From Streptomyces sp. CB01201 (GTDB lineage: Bacteria > Actinomycetota > Actinomycetes > Streptomycetales > Streptomycetaceae): a stretch of DNA of 64,000 nucleotides. The stretch spans positions 310,001 through 374,000 of the forward strand of contig NZ_NNBJ01000001.1 in assembly GCF_002803085.1 (NCBI RefSeq), read 5' to 3'. The translations under genes and the position numbers were made by a program. This document shows, one piece after another, positions 45,501 through 53,436 of this stretch (positions are counted from its first letter, which is position 1; each line of letters starts with the position of its first letter). The notes under the pieces are model-generated. The model did not search any database. It worked only from the letters and a program-made list of their open reading frames with translations, and was not told the origin of the DNA.

Positions 45501-46493
45501 AGTCCTCTCGCACGCGCCCGGGCTGGGGATGGCCGGGCGGGTGGCAGCCGAGGGGGTCCAGCCGGCCGGGGTGCCGCCGACCACACTGACCGTGGGGTCG
45601 TCGACCGTCCAGACCGCGGTGCCGCCGGTGAAGGTGAAGTCGAAGTAGTAGAGGCCCGGTTGGAGCCACACGACGACGTTGTGGCAGTCGCCGCCGGTGA
45701 GGCGGGTGAGGGCGCGGGCGTCGTCGTAGTAGCCGGGCTGCAACCGCACCAGCCAGGAGGCGGGATCGGGGCACGCGGGCACAGTCCGGCGGGGCGGGAC
45801 GGCCGTGGCGGGCGGGGTGTAGTCCGGGTCGGCGCCCATGACCTCGTCGGCGGGGGCCGGCGGGGTGTCGTTGGCGCAGTCGTGCGCGTACGGCAGCTGG
45901 CTCGGGGGGAGTCGGGTCTGCGACACGGCACTGGAGCAGTCGCCGACGGCGGACACATCGCCGGACACCACCATCGAGGCGCCGGTGCCGGTGGTGATGT
46001 TCGAGTGGGAGAACACGCTGCCCTGCACGCGCAGCCCGTGCGCGGTCACGTTGACGCCGTCCGTCGCCGCCCGGCCCAGGCTGCGCAGCGCGTCCTGCGG
46101 TTGGGTGGCGCGCGTGGTCGAGGGAGACGTGTTGAGGGGGTCGCAGTGGACGATCATCCGCCGGCCGTTGATCGGCGGGGCGGTGTAGTCGGCACACGGG
46201 TTGCCCTGCGAGAAGTTCTTGATCGCGAGCTGTGTGGCACCGTCCGCGCTGTAGCTCCGCCTGCCCTGGTCGACGTACACGCCCGCGGCCTTCAGGCCGG
46301 TGCCGGCGAAGGACAGGACCGCCACGGTGACCAGGCCGAAGACGACGACGAAGACCAGCGCGAGCATCAGCGTCGCGCCCTGTTCGTCAGGGCCGCCCGC
46401 TCGGCGCGGACACGGGCGGTCGGTCGCGGCGCGCCGCGACGCATACGGGCGGCCGGTCGCGGCGGGCCGGGGACGACGCTGCCGGCCGGTCAT
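42597..46493 (-). CDS. Giant PilX-like pilus-associated repeat protein
   Basis: A 1298-residue protein starting at ATG 46493, overlapping the pilW-like stop by ATGA. Residues 38-60 form a single hydrophobic helix (LMLALVFVVVFGLVTVAVLSF) preceded by GGPDEQGAT, as in PilX/minor-pilin-type proteins, though the prepilin glycine-Phe is not canonical. Residues 80-375 are a unique external domain. Five repeats of about 130-160 residues follow: four in a row at about 380-1030, then a distinct block with VINGTVYAPTAAVDLSMSQVGSQVVTCGIIARTIEL, then the fifth to the end. Each repeat has PPGS-x-ID, LRVAH-x-D, C-T/A, C-G-L/I-T/G-D-PA-x-L-x-GL-x-VTY and LDG-x-x-LEV pieces. Probably a beta-sandwich adhesin stalk. 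Unlike any named family I know. Confidence 0.85.
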   Translation of the reverse strand: MTGRQRRPRPAATGRPYASRRAATDRPCPRRAGGPDEQGATLMLALVFVVVFGLVTVAVLSFAGTGLKAAGVYVDQGRRSYSADGATQLAIKNFSQGNPCADYTAPPINGRRMIVHCDPLNTSPSTTRATQPQDALRSLGRAATDGVNVTAHGLRVQGSVFSHSNITTGTGASMVVSGDVSAVGDCSSAVSQTRLPPSQLPYAHDCANDTPPAPADEVMGADPDYTPPATAVPPRRTVPACPDPASWLVRLQPGYYDDARALTRLTGGDCHNVVVWLQPGLYYFDFTFTGGTAVWTVDDPTVSVVGGTPAGWTPSAATRPAIPSPGACERTRPEGVEVMMGGGSRFQVDRGHAELCAPVTPGAQQVAVYGVQPPKPSHTLKPTAVAANTGFADPDHALTGGEQPTPPGCAQPTGTAQCTADAVLDPTKRPTASMQLAGFTPQVPPGSVITGATLRVKHQDQGDLTAPGAVKVTTAIGGDTCRTDNLPRHPALAPDPPIDLLGRCGLGDPARLAGLTVTYTATLDSDGTTATERLDGIWLEVAYRTPTVSKPTAVTASTGFTAAGTDPDNALEIGEQPAPLMAGADLSTAARSASITLAGFGQPPLPPGSTIDSAVLRVAHRESGDAAAPEIEVLPAGGGAGCTRLPLTARAVLGDDRVDLKACGITDPARLTGLTATYAAGLKGGGDAGSDSLDGIWLEVVYDPPAPRPATSAESTTFTDPASAEAIDGADTARATLDPVTTPTATIGLGGYDAPAVAPGSVLDGALLHIAHRDDPGAPGGPPPTAAITLAGPGIPRACTTARNLAVHQGGLATDTLDLVATCGLTDPAQLTGLVVTYTATLGAGGTTATDQLDGVTLELTHRPPIAVRPTTAISTATPTAAAFPDPDHTRAIDATASTATLSTAAPSASVRLGGFAIPPLPAGAVIDRVVLRVAHQDDDTTAAPPAPKQPPVTALSVSGTGTACDASHALTAHQGALGTDVVDLGACGVAQGAQLSRLAVDYAARLATGATAAADRLDGVELDIVFRAPSIRPLSGCLTAGSRCAVLKSTDDADTSTEHSRLVINGTVYAPTAAVDLSMSQVGSQVVTCGIIARTIELGIGPAGGYLRPVIGIPPEPVLFTTYPAVTARPAAVTASTGFTTPAPGAPVDVTDATVPGGGRASLTFGGYARPEPAATGPLDHVVLHVAHHDDGDVKAVKVSVDFPGSTCAGVDHALDVPVHPGSGGPVTDRLDLAPCGLTEASQVAGLTVTYSVTAGSGGATEHLAGTGIDLLSGPLVRAAVSFDGHAGTVKQWTVLP

Positions 46494-47014
46494 GACGCGC
46501 TCGATCGTCGGACGGCGGTCAGGTCCGTCGGGGGTACGGCGGGGTCGCTCTGCACGGTCAGCGTTACCTCCATGGGCGAGGTGCACGAGGTCTCGGCACC
46601 ACAGCTCAGCGTCACCGGACGGGTCGATGCGGCGTTGTCGAAGCGGCCCAGCAACGTGGTGACGACACCGGCGTCGGTGCACTTCACCCGGCTGAGGGCG
46701 CCGGTCGGCCGGTCGTAGCTGTAGACGATGTCGGCGCCGGGCCGGCTCAGCTGGACGATCACGTCGGTGACGCCGCACGCGGGGGCGGTCGTGACGCTGT
46801 CCGCGCTCTGCACATCGCCGTAGAAATACCGGTTGAGTGTGCCCACCGCGCTGGTGGCGGCCACCCGCTTCCCGGTACCGGTGGTGAACCGCAGTCCGAG
46901 GATGATCGCCTTGGGCAGCAGTGCACCGACGATGCCCACGATGACGATCGTGACCAGCAACTCGGTCAGGGTGAACCCCAACTCCGAGCGCCCGGCGTGC
47001 CGTTGAGTCCTCAT
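46490..47014 (-). CDS. PilW-like minor prepilin
   Basis: A 174-residue prepilin. The class III signal is clear: GRSELG followed by FTLTELLVTIVIVGIVGALLPKAIILGL, with cleavage after the glycine and the Glu at +5. The soluble part carries two cysteine pairs-like segments (APACGVTDVIVQLSRPGADIVYSYDRPTGALSRVKCTD and TLSCGAETSCTSP). Overlaps both neighbours by ATGA, in an unbroken coupled series, so it is a minor pilin expressed in fixed ratio with them. Confidence 0.9.
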   Translation of the reverse strand: MRTQRHAGRSELGFTLTELLVTIVIVGIVGALLPKAIILGLRFTTGTGKRVAATSAVGTLNRYFYGDVQSADSVTTAPACGVTDVIVQLSRPGADIVYSYDRPTGALSRVKCTDAGVVTTLLGRFDNAASTRPVTLSCGAETSCTSPMEVTLTVQSDPAVPPTDLTAVRRSSAS

Positions 47015-47445
47015 GACGGCATCGACTCCCGCTTGACCACTTCGAGGGTCGCGTCCCGGACGGGCCGAACTCCGGTCTGGCGCACGGTCAGTGTCACCTT
47101 CTGCACTCCGGTATCGGCCGTCGGGCAGGGCTCGCCGAACGCACCCACCCCGTCCCAGTACTCGACCTTGACGCTCACGGTGTACCCGGCGGGCGTTGTC
47201 GGAGTCCGGTAGTCACGCGCGCAGGACACATACGGGTCGTCGACGACCTGCTCGGCGGCGCTGCGGATGACCGAGTCGGCGGTGGTCACCTTCGCCTGGG
47301 TCACCGAACTGATGATCGCGGTGCCGATGCCCCCGAGGATGGTCACGAAGGCGACGCCCATGAGCACCACGGCCACGAGAACCTCGACCAACGTCTCGCC
47401 CTCTTCGCCGCGGTGGCGCCTCGGGCGGCGCGCCGGGCCGGTCAC
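47011..47445 (-). CDS. PilV-like minor prepilin
   Basis: A 144-residue prepilin. GEEGETLVEVLVAVVLMGVAFVTILGGI contains the PilV/GspI-type class III signal, with Glu where the first hydrophobic residue normally is and ETLVEVL in place of FTLIEVL. The mature end has two cysteines (CARDYRT and GEPCPTAD). The start is GTG 47445, overlapping the pilC stop by GTGA. Confidence 0.88.
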   Translation of the reverse strand: MTGPARRPRRHRGEEGETLVEVLVAVVLMGVAFVTILGGIGTAIISSVTQAKVTTADSVIRSAAEQVVDDPYVSCARDYRTPTTPAGYTVSVKVEYWDGVGAFGEPCPTADTGVQKVTLTVRQTGVRPVRDATLEVVKRESMPS

Positions 47446-48653
47446 TGGACGGTGACCTGGCTGTAGACCCCGTAGATCGCCGAGATGAGGGCGACGGCCA
47501 CGAACCCCACGACGACCCCCACCATGATCACCACGGTCGGTTCGAACAGGCTGGTCAGCCGCTTGAGTTTGTGCTGGAGTTCCTTCTCGTAGAACTCCGA
47601 CACGTTGTCGAGCTGGTCGTCGAGGGTTCCGGTCTCTTCCCCCACGCGCATCATCTGGGTGACCGCCCCGGGGAACAGTCTGGTGCGGGCGATCGGCCGG
47701 GAGATGCCGCCGCCTTCGAGCATCTCCGTCCGGGCGGTCCCGATGGACCGTTGGTACACCAGGTTGTTGGCGCCCGCGCTCGCCAGGCCGAGCGCCTCCG
47801 GCAGGGGTACGCCGGCCTTGATCATCGAGGTCAGGATGCGGCAGAACCGTTCGATGACCATGAAGCGGACCACATCGCCGACCACCGGCGTCGCCAGCAG
47901 GCAGCGGTCGCGCAGCATCCGTCCCCGTTCGGTGCGCAAACCGGCGAGCAGGGCCGCCACGAGCGCGGCGAGCACGCCGACGATGACCGGATACCAGGCC
48001 GTGACGAAGTCGGTGAAGCCCAGCAGGATCCGGGTCGGCAGCGGCAGTTTCGCGTGGAAGGACTCGAAGAACACCTTGAACCGGGGCAGTACGAAGACGA
48101 CGAGCACGAGGACGACGGCGACGGCCAGCCCCATCACCAGGATCGGATAGGTCAGAGCGGAGCGGATGCTGCGCCGCCCCTCGACGTCGCGCTCGATGTA
48201 ACGCCCCAACTGGGCCATCACCACGTCGAGTTCACCGGTCGCCTCGGCCGAGCGCAGAACGGCTGTGTAGAACGCCGGGAGTGCCGTGGTGTGGGCGGCC
48301 ATCGCGGCGGCGAAGCTTTCGCCGAATCGCAGCGAGTCCATGGCGTCGACGAGGATCCGGCCGAGCTTCTTGTCCTTGGTCTCGGCGCGGATGATCTCCA
48401 GGGCGTCCAGGATGGGCACTCCGGCCTTGATGAAGGCGGCCATCTGGCGCGAGAAGTTGCTCAGCTCGACCAGGTCGACCTTTGCCGCGGTGAGTTCGAG
48501 TTGCAGCAGATTGCGGCCCACGGCCCTGACCGACCGCACGTCGTAGCCCTGCCGGGCCAGGCTGTCGGTCACGCCGTCGACACTGGAGCCCTTGAGCACA
48601 CCGGTGGCCCGTTTCCCGTCCGGGCCGACCGCGACGTACTTGAAGGTGGCCAT
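47442..48653 (-). CDS. pilC: Type IV pilus inner-membrane platform protein PilC
   Basis: A 403-residue GspF/PilC protein. Two cytoplasmic helical domains (LSNFSRQMAAFIKAGVPILDALEIIRAETKDKKLGRILVDAMDSLRFGESFAAAM and FCRILTSMIKAGVPLPEALGLASAGANNLVYQRSIG) flank three transmembrane helices (SALTYPILVMGLAVAVVLVLVVFVLPRF; WYPVIVGVLAALVAALLAGL; LFEPTVVIMVGVVVGFVAVALISAIYGV). The pairing GEETGTLDDQLDNVSEFYEKELQHKLKRL is standard. PilC connects the ATPases to the growing pilus. 75 bp separate it from pilB; everything downstream overlaps. Confidence 0.95.
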   Translation of the reverse strand: MATFKYVAVGPDGKRATGVLKGSSVDGVTDSLARQGYDVRSVRAVGRNLLQLELTAAKVDLVELSNFSRQMAAFIKAGVPILDALEIIRAETKDKKLGRILVDAMDSLRFGESFAAAMAAHTTALPAFYTAVLRSAEATGELDVVMAQLGRYIERDVEGRRSIRSALTYPILVMGLAVAVVLVLVVFVLPRFKVFFESFHAKLPLPTRILLGFTDFVTAWYPVIVGVLAALVAALLAGLRTERGRMLRDRCLLATPVVGDVVRFMVIERFCRILTSMIKAGVPLPEALGLASAGANNLVYQRSIGTARTEMLEGGGISRPIARTRLFPGAVTQMMRVGEETGTLDDQLDNVSEFYEKELQHKLKRLTSLFEPTVVIMVGVVVGFVAVALISAIYGVYSQVTVQ

Positions 48654-48728
48654 GCCGATGTACTCCTGGTTTCCGGTGCAGAGGTTCGGTTCGTCAGTGC
48701 TGGGCCGAAGCGGTCGGAGAGCCGGGCC

Positions 48729-50579
48729 CTAGACCACGTACACGCTGGACATGATCTCGGCGATGGTCGTGACGCCCTCCTCCACCAGACGGACGCCGCC
48801 GTCCAGGAGGGTGTCCATGTGCTGCTCGCGGGCGGCCCCGCGCAGGCTGTGGATCGGCGCCTTCTCGACCAGCAGCCGCTTGACCGCGTCGCTCATCACG
48901 AGGAGTTCGAAGACGCCGATGCGTTCCTGGTAGCCGGTCCGGGAGCAGAAGTTGCAGCCCCGGCCCTGCCAGAACCCGCTGTCGGTCGAGCCGCCGGCCT
49001 TGGCGAAGAAGGCCAGCTCGTCCACGCCCGGCCGGTAGGGCTCGCGGCACTGGTCGCAGATCCGCCGCACCAGTCGCTGGCTGACGACACCGGCGACCGT
49101 GGAGGTGATCAGGAACGGCTCGATGCCCATGTCGGCGAACCGGTGCAACGCCGAGCAGGCGTCGGCCGCGTGGATGGACGACAGGACGAAGTGGCCGGTG
49201 AGGGCGGACTCCACCGCGATCCGCGCCGTCTCGGCGTCCCGGATCTCGCCGACCAGGATCACGTCGGGGTCCTGCCGGAGGATCGAGCGCAGCCCGGTCG
49301 CGAACGAGATGCCCGCCTGGTCGTTGATCTGGATCTGGTTGACCGACGGGAACACGTACTCCACCGGGTCTTCGATGGTGGTGATGTTGCGCTCGCTCTG
49401 GTTCAGCTCGCCGAGCGTGGCGTACAGGGTGGTCGTCTTGCCGCTGCCGGTCGGTCCGGCACAGGCGACCATGCCGTAGGGGGAGCGCAGCAGCGACGAG
49501 AACCGCTCGTAGGTCGCGGCGGGCATGCCGAGCTCGGCGAGGCGGAACAGGGTGCGGTTGCGGTCGAGCAGCCGCAGCACCGCCTTCTCGCCCCAGATGG
49601 TGGGACTGGTCGCGACCCGGATGTCGACCGACCTGCCGTCGATCTCGGTGGCGATCTGCCCGTCCTGCGGGCGCCGCCGGTCGACGATGTTCATATTGGC
49701 CATGATCTTGATCCGGCTGACCAGGGACGGGCCCATGTTCTCCGGCAGGCTCAGCACGTCGTGCAGCGCGCCGTCGATGCGGTACCGGACCCTGACCCGG
49801 TCGGCGTGCGGTTCGATGTGGATGTCCGAGGCCCGGTCCCGCAGGCCCTGGGTCAGCATGAGGTTGACCAGGTGGACGACCGGGGCGTCCTCGCTCACCA
49901 CCCTGGCCCCGGAGCCGGCGGCTCGGCCGGTCTCGGTCGCCTCGAAGGCCTCGACCAGGCTGCCGACGCCGGCCAGCGCCCGGTAGGTGCTGTCGATCGA
50001 GCGCAGGATGTCCGAGGGAGCCGCGATCGCCAACCGCACCCGGTCCGGTGCGACGGCCCGGCCGACCTCGTCGAGTACGCGCGGGTCGCCCGGGTCGCCC
50101 GCGGCGATCAGCAGCGTGCCCTCGGCCCGCCGCACGGCGACGACCCCCAGCGAGCGGGCCAGCGCCTCCGGCACCCGGGCGGCGGCCTCGGGATCGGGTT
50201 CGCTCTGGCGCAAGTCGGCTACGGGGACGTCGAGTTGAACCGACAGTGTCTCGATCAGCGACCGCTCGTCGACCATGGCGAGTTCGACCAGCAGGGCGCC
50301 GAGCCGCTTGCCCGACGCCGACTGCTGAAGGAGCGCCTCGTCCACCTGCGCCGGGGTGAGCAGCCCGCGCCGCACCAGCAGTTCCCCGATACGCGGCCGC
50401 ACCTCCTGCGCGGATGACGACCTCCCCGGGCCGGACCTCGCGTCCGGGACCGGTTCGGCCGCCGGGGCCGCGGACGGCTCCGGGGCCCCGGCGCCCTCGG
50501 GCCGGGTGCCTTCCTCGCCCACAGGGCTCGTCGCCTCCGCGCGGCGACGCAGAAGCCGGCGATTCGCCAAGGAACCCAC
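48729..50579 (-). CDS. pilB: Type IV pilus assembly ATPase PilB
   Basis: A 616-residue extension ATPase. After a disordered Pro/Ala-rich front, residues 60-200 are the MshEN/GSPII_E_N domain (IGELLVRRGLLTPAQVDEALLQQSASGKRLGALLVEL; VPEALARSLGVVAVRRAEGTLLIAAGDPGDPRVLDEV). The core has SDIHIEPHADRVRVRYRIDG, Walker A in VACAGPTGSGKTTTLYATL, TTIEDPVEYVFPSVNQIQIN, Walker B in DPDVILVGEIRDAETA, and the zinc tetracysteine CDQC...CNFC. Start GTG 50579 is weak, because AAGGGG lies too close; TTG three codons later is an alternative. First gene of the minus arm, divergent from the major pilin. Confidence 0.95.
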   Translation of the reverse strand: MGSLANRRLLRRRAEATSPVGEEGTRPEGAGAPEPSAAPAAEPVPDARSGPGRSSSAQEVRPRIGELLVRRGLLTPAQVDEALLQQSASGKRLGALLVELAMVDERSLIETLSVQLDVPVADLRQSEPDPEAAARVPEALARSLGVVAVRRAEGTLLIAAGDPGDPRVLDEVGRAVAPDRVRLAIAAPSDILRSIDSTYRALAGVGSLVEAFEATETGRAAGSGARVVSEDAPVVHLVNLMLTQGLRDRASDIHIEPHADRVRVRYRIDGALHDVLSLPENMGPSLVSRIKIMANMNIVDRRRPQDGQIATEIDGRSVDIRVATSPTIWGEKAVLRLLDRNRTLFRLAELGMPAATYERFSSLLRSPYGMVACAGPTGSGKTTTLYATLGELNQSERNITTIEDPVEYVFPSVNQIQINDQAGISFATGLRSILRQDPDVILVGEIRDAETARIAVESALTGHFVLSSIHAADACSALHRFADMGIEPFLITSTVAGVVSQRLVRRICDQCREPYRPGVDELAFFAKAGGSTDSGFWQGRGCNFCSRTGYQERIGVFELLVMSDAVKRLLVEKAPIHSLRGAAREQHMDTLLDGGVRLVEEGVTTIAEIMSSVYVV

Positions 50580-50644
50580 CCCTTTCGCGCATCCAGAACG
50601 CGGCCGATCCCTCGCCGCGCGTGCATCCGCAGTACTGTCAGCTG

Positions 50645-50759
50645 CTGATTAGTCAGCGGGATACTACAGCACGCCAGCACGCGTTCCTGTGCGCCTTCCG
50701 GGCGAGGGCAGCCCTTGTAACTGCGAAGTGCGCTCCGTAGTCTACGGCTGATTAATCAG
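50645..50759. promoter_or_regulatory. Bidirectional pil promoter region with duplicated palindromes
   Basis: The 232-bp gap between divergent pilB and the major pilin holds CTGATTAGTCAG (50645-50656) and CTGATTAATCAG (50748-50759, a perfect palindrome), differing at one base. Next to the second is another inverted pair, CCGTAG-T-CTACGG (50735-50747). These AT-containing sites stand out from the local GC and may bind a shared regulator. Confidence 0.55.
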
Positions 50760-50811
50760 GAAGTGACTATCGCCTGGGCTTGTTCGAGCCGGGCGCCGTA
50801 GATGGAGAAAG

Positions 50812-51192
50812 ATGTTCAGATACCCACAAGCCCCGTCGCGTCGGCGCATGCGTGCACCGAACGAGAGGGCGGAGGCCGGCTTCACGCTCATCGAACTTCT
50901 CGTCGTGATCGTGATCCTCGGCATCCTGGCCGCCGTCGTCGTCTTCTCCGTCCGCGGCATCAATGACAAGGGCCAGAGCTCGGCGTGCAAGACCGACAAG
51001 TCCACGATCCAGACCGCGGAGGAGGCGTACTTCGCCAATGGCAGCCACAACGCGTACGGCACCATGGCCGACCTGGTGAGCGGTGGGTTCCTGTCCACCG
51101 AATCCTCTTGGTACGTCGTCAATCCGAAGGGTGCCACGTACGAGATCACGCCGAGGAAGCTCGACAACGACCAGAACAACCCCTGCACCTGA
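50812..51192 (+). CDS. pilA: Major type IVa pilin
   Basis: A 126-residue prepilin. A 22-residue basic leader is cleaved before FTLIELLVVIVILGILAAVVVFSV, the textbook N-terminal helix with Glu at +5. The body follows the GspG/PilA pattern (CKTDKSTIQTAEEAYFANGSHNAYGTMADLVSGGFLS) and ends in a short cysteine loop (C near residue 59 with the penultimate C). Its promoter-proximal position, divergent from pilB, suits the main subunit. The downstream beta-propeller prepilin shares most of this N-terminal helix. Confidence 0.93.
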   Translation: MFRYPQAPSRRRMRAPNERAEAGFTLIELLVVIVILGILAAVVVFSVRGINDKGQSSACKTDKSTIQTAEEAYFANGSHNAYGTMADLVSGGFLSTESSWYVVNPKGATYEITPRKLDNDQNNPCT

Positions 51193-51216
51193 GGCGGGGG
51201 CACGGGGGAGACCGCA

Positions 51217-51245
51217 CCCGACGGCGCCGGTTGACGGCCGTCGGG
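51217..51245 (+). terminator. Hairpin after the major pilin gene
   Basis: CCCGACGGC pairs with GCCGTCGGG across an 11-nt loop, 25 bp beyond the pilin stop. It may partly stop transcription so that pilin mRNA exceeds peptidase mRNA. Confidence 0.55.
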
Positions 51246-51449
51246 CGGTCGGGTCGGCCAGGTGGCCGTGCACGCGCCATCCGGCGAACGACGGCCGGCG
51301 GCATCGGCGACAGTGCCGCAGACCCGAACCGCTCCTTCGCGTGAACCGGTCCGCACGCGAACTGCCTTGCGTGCCAACCGGCTTGAGGGCGGCTGGGTAG
51401 GGCGGGGCCAGTGGCGACGCACCCGTGGGGTGCGGCACCATTACGTCCC

Positions 51450-52268
51450 ATGTCATCCATATTTGTCGCATTGATCGGTCTGCTGGGGCTCGCGGTGGGG
51501 TCGTTCCTCAACGTCGCCGTCTCCCGGGTGCCGGAAGGCCGTTCGGTCGTGCGGCCCCGCTCCGCCTGCCCTCGATGCGCCGCACCGATCGCGGCCCGGG
51601 ACAACATCCCCGTCGTGTCCTGGCTCCTGCTGGGTCGGCGCTGCCGCGCCTGCCGGGTTCCCATCCCCGCGCGTTACCCGCTTATGGAAGCGCTCACCGC
51701 GATCCTGTTCCTGGCCGAGGCGCTCCGCTTCGGCCGGTCGGAGGCGCTCCCGGCCGAACTGGTCTTCACCGCAGGGCTGTTGGCCCTGGCCGCCTGTGAC
51801 GCCGAACGGTTCCTGCTCCCTCGGCGGCTGATCTACCCGACCCTCGGGCTCACCGCCGCTTGTCTGCTCGCGGCCGCGGCGACCACCGGCCAGTGGCAAC
51901 GGCTCGGCACGACCGCGCTCTGCGGAGTGGGCGCGTTCGCCGCCTTCTTCGCCCTGCACTGGATGCGTCCGGCCTGGCTCGGCTTCGGCGATGTGCGCCT
52001 GGCCGGCCTGCTCGGCACCGGCCTCGGCTGGCTCGGTCCTTCCTATCTCGTCCTCGCGCTGCTGGCCGGGAGCGTCGTCGGGCTGCTGGTGGGCGTCGTG
52101 CTCATGGCGGCGGGGCGGGCGACCCGCCATACCCGACTGCCCTTCGGGGTGTTCCTCGCCGTCGGCGCCATCGCCGCCATCCTCGTCGGCGCACCCGTCG
52201 TCCACTGGTACGAGAGCCTGAACGACCTGTACGCGATGGACGCGGGGCTCGCAACGGCCCGCCACTGA
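51450..52268 (+). CDS. pilD: Prepilin peptidase / N-methyltransferase PilD
   Basis: A 272-residue membrane aspartyl protease that trims the prepilin leader and methylates the new N-terminus. LLGLAVGSFLNVAVSRVPEGRSVVRPRSACPRCAAPIAARDNIPVVSWLLLGRRCRACRVPIPARYPLMEALTA shows the zinc cysteines CPRC and CRAC. Catalytic aspartates are in ACDAERFLLPRRLIYP and GFGDVRLAGLLG. Seven to eight helices are expected. The ATG at 51450 has no good ribosome site; a GTG 13 codons upstream is an alternative. Confidence 0.92.
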   Translation: MSSIFVALIGLLGLAVGSFLNVAVSRVPEGRSVVRPRSACPRCAAPIAARDNIPVVSWLLLGRRCRACRVPIPARYPLMEALTAILFLAEALRFGRSEALPAELVFTAGLLALAACDAERFLLPRRLIYPTLGLTAACLLAAAATTGQWQRLGTTALCGVGAFAAFFALHWMRPAWLGFGDVRLAGLLGTGLGWLGPSYLVLALLAGSVVGLLVGVVLMAAGRATRHTRLPFGVFLAVGAIAAILVGAPVVHWYESLNDLYAMDAGLATARH

Positions 52269-52412
52269 CCACGGTCATCCCGGCCCGGGCGCCGGTCGCG
52301 GGCCGCTCCGACGGCGGGCGCGACGGACCCGGGACGGCGGCCCTGGGCATACCTACAGGGTCGCTCGCCGGATGGGCGCCGAAGACTGTTCCATCGCACA
52401 ACCGTCCGCCGG

Positions 52413-52422
52413 ACCAATTGGT
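52413..52422 (+). promoter_or_regulatory. Short palindrome before the second padR
   Basis: ACCAATTGGT, a perfect 10-bp palindrome 12 bp before the start codon. It may be an autoregulatory site. Confidence 0.35.
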
Positions 52423-52434
52423 ACCCTGGTCACC

Positions 52435-52992
52435 ATGGCGAAACCTGACCGACCTGATCTGCCACTGGCCGAGTGGATCGTGCTCGCACTCGTGGCCGAA
52501 CGACCGAGCCACGGCTTCGCCATCGCATCCCTCACCGCGGAGGGCACGGAGATCGGTGAATTCTGGTACATCTCGCGCCCGATGGTCTACCGGTCGATCA
52601 CGCGGCTCGTCGAGCGCGGACTCATCACGCCGGTCGGCGCCGAGGAGAGCGATCGCGGTCCGCAGCGCATGATCTACGCCACCACCCGCACGGCGAAGAC
52701 GGCCGTCAGCCGGTGGCTCAGTGAACCGGTGGCCCACCTGCGCGACATCCGGGCCGACTTCACCAGCAAGCTTCTCCTGCTCCAGCGCCGCGGCCTCAGC
52801 CCGGCTCGCCTGGTCGAACGCCAGCGGGTCGTCCTCGACGGGATCGAGGAGTCGCTGCGCGCCAAGGAACCCGTCGACGACCACCTTGCCCGCGCGATCT
52901 ACGACTGGCGGCTGGAGATCGTCCGCGCCGCGCGCCAGCTTCTCGACGCGGTTGACGCCGACTCGACGAGGCCGGCCGTCAAGACCGGCTGA
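52435..52992 (+). CDS. PadR-family transcriptional regulator (pilus locus)
   Basis: A 185-residue regulator. LAEWIVLALVAERPSHGFAIASLTAEGTEIGEFWYISRPMVYRSITRLVERGLITPVGAEESDRGPQRMIYATTRTAK is the PadR winged helix, with a longer wing than usual. A C-terminal four-helix dimerisation part follows (DIRADFTSKLLLLQRRGLSPARLVERQRVVLDGIEESL). It sits within the pilus locus and is the obvious candidate to control it. Ligand unknown. Confidence 0.88.
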   Translation: MAKPDRPDLPLAEWIVLALVAERPSHGFAIASLTAEGTEIGEFWYISRPMVYRSITRLVERGLITPVGAEESDRGPQRMIYATTRTAKTAVSRWLSEPVAHLRDIRADFTSKLLLLQRRGLSPARLVERQRVVLDGIEESLRAKEPVDDHLARAIYDWRLEIVRAARQLLDAVDADSTRPAVKTG

Positions 52993-53436
52993 CGGCACGC
53001 TCGTCGTCGTCCGCCTCCCGGCACAGAGCGGCGTCGTCACCGCCACGCGCCACGACTCGGTCCGCCCGGCACCACGACGCACTGGGCACCACGGCAGTGA
53101 CCACCACGGCAGTGGGCACCACGGTGGTCGGCATCTCCGCAGCCGATGCCCCGATGCCCCGACGCCACCGCCGCAACGGCCCGCACCTGCGAGGCCGGCG
53201 TCTGACCCGCCGGCCGTGGACCGTGCTCGACAGCGCGTGCGCGCCGACGACGGCCGCTGACGACGGGGGCCGTCAACTGGCCGATGCCGCAAGGCAGTTA
53301 CCCCTTTGCCGGGTACGCGAGGCGGGATGGCGGAGCGTGGCCCGATGCCCGGTGGCGGCGTACGCGACGTGCCGGGGCCGTCGGCGGGCGCTGTTCGCGC
53401 CCGGCCGACGGCCCGTTGCCCAGTGCTCCGGATCGC
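52993..53436. other. Intergenic region with a 15-bp-period repeat
   Basis: A 444-bp gap between padR and the convergent ModA-like gene. It holds a GC-rich tandem repeat at 53072-53130 and no convincing gene. No clear hairpin is seen for either gene. Confidence 0.5.
53072..53130. repeat. Tandem 15-bp repeats, core ACCACGG
   Basis: ACCACGGCAGTG at 53088 and 53103 and ACCACGGTGGTC at 53118 repeat at exactly 15 bp, preceded by a diverged unit near 53073. Confidence 0.85.

Noticed and set aside
42571..46197. Possible fusion of pilT with a long upstream frame
   Set aside because: The upstream frame is out of phase with the real repeat protein and is Arg/His/Pro-rich noise; pilT has its own ribosome site.
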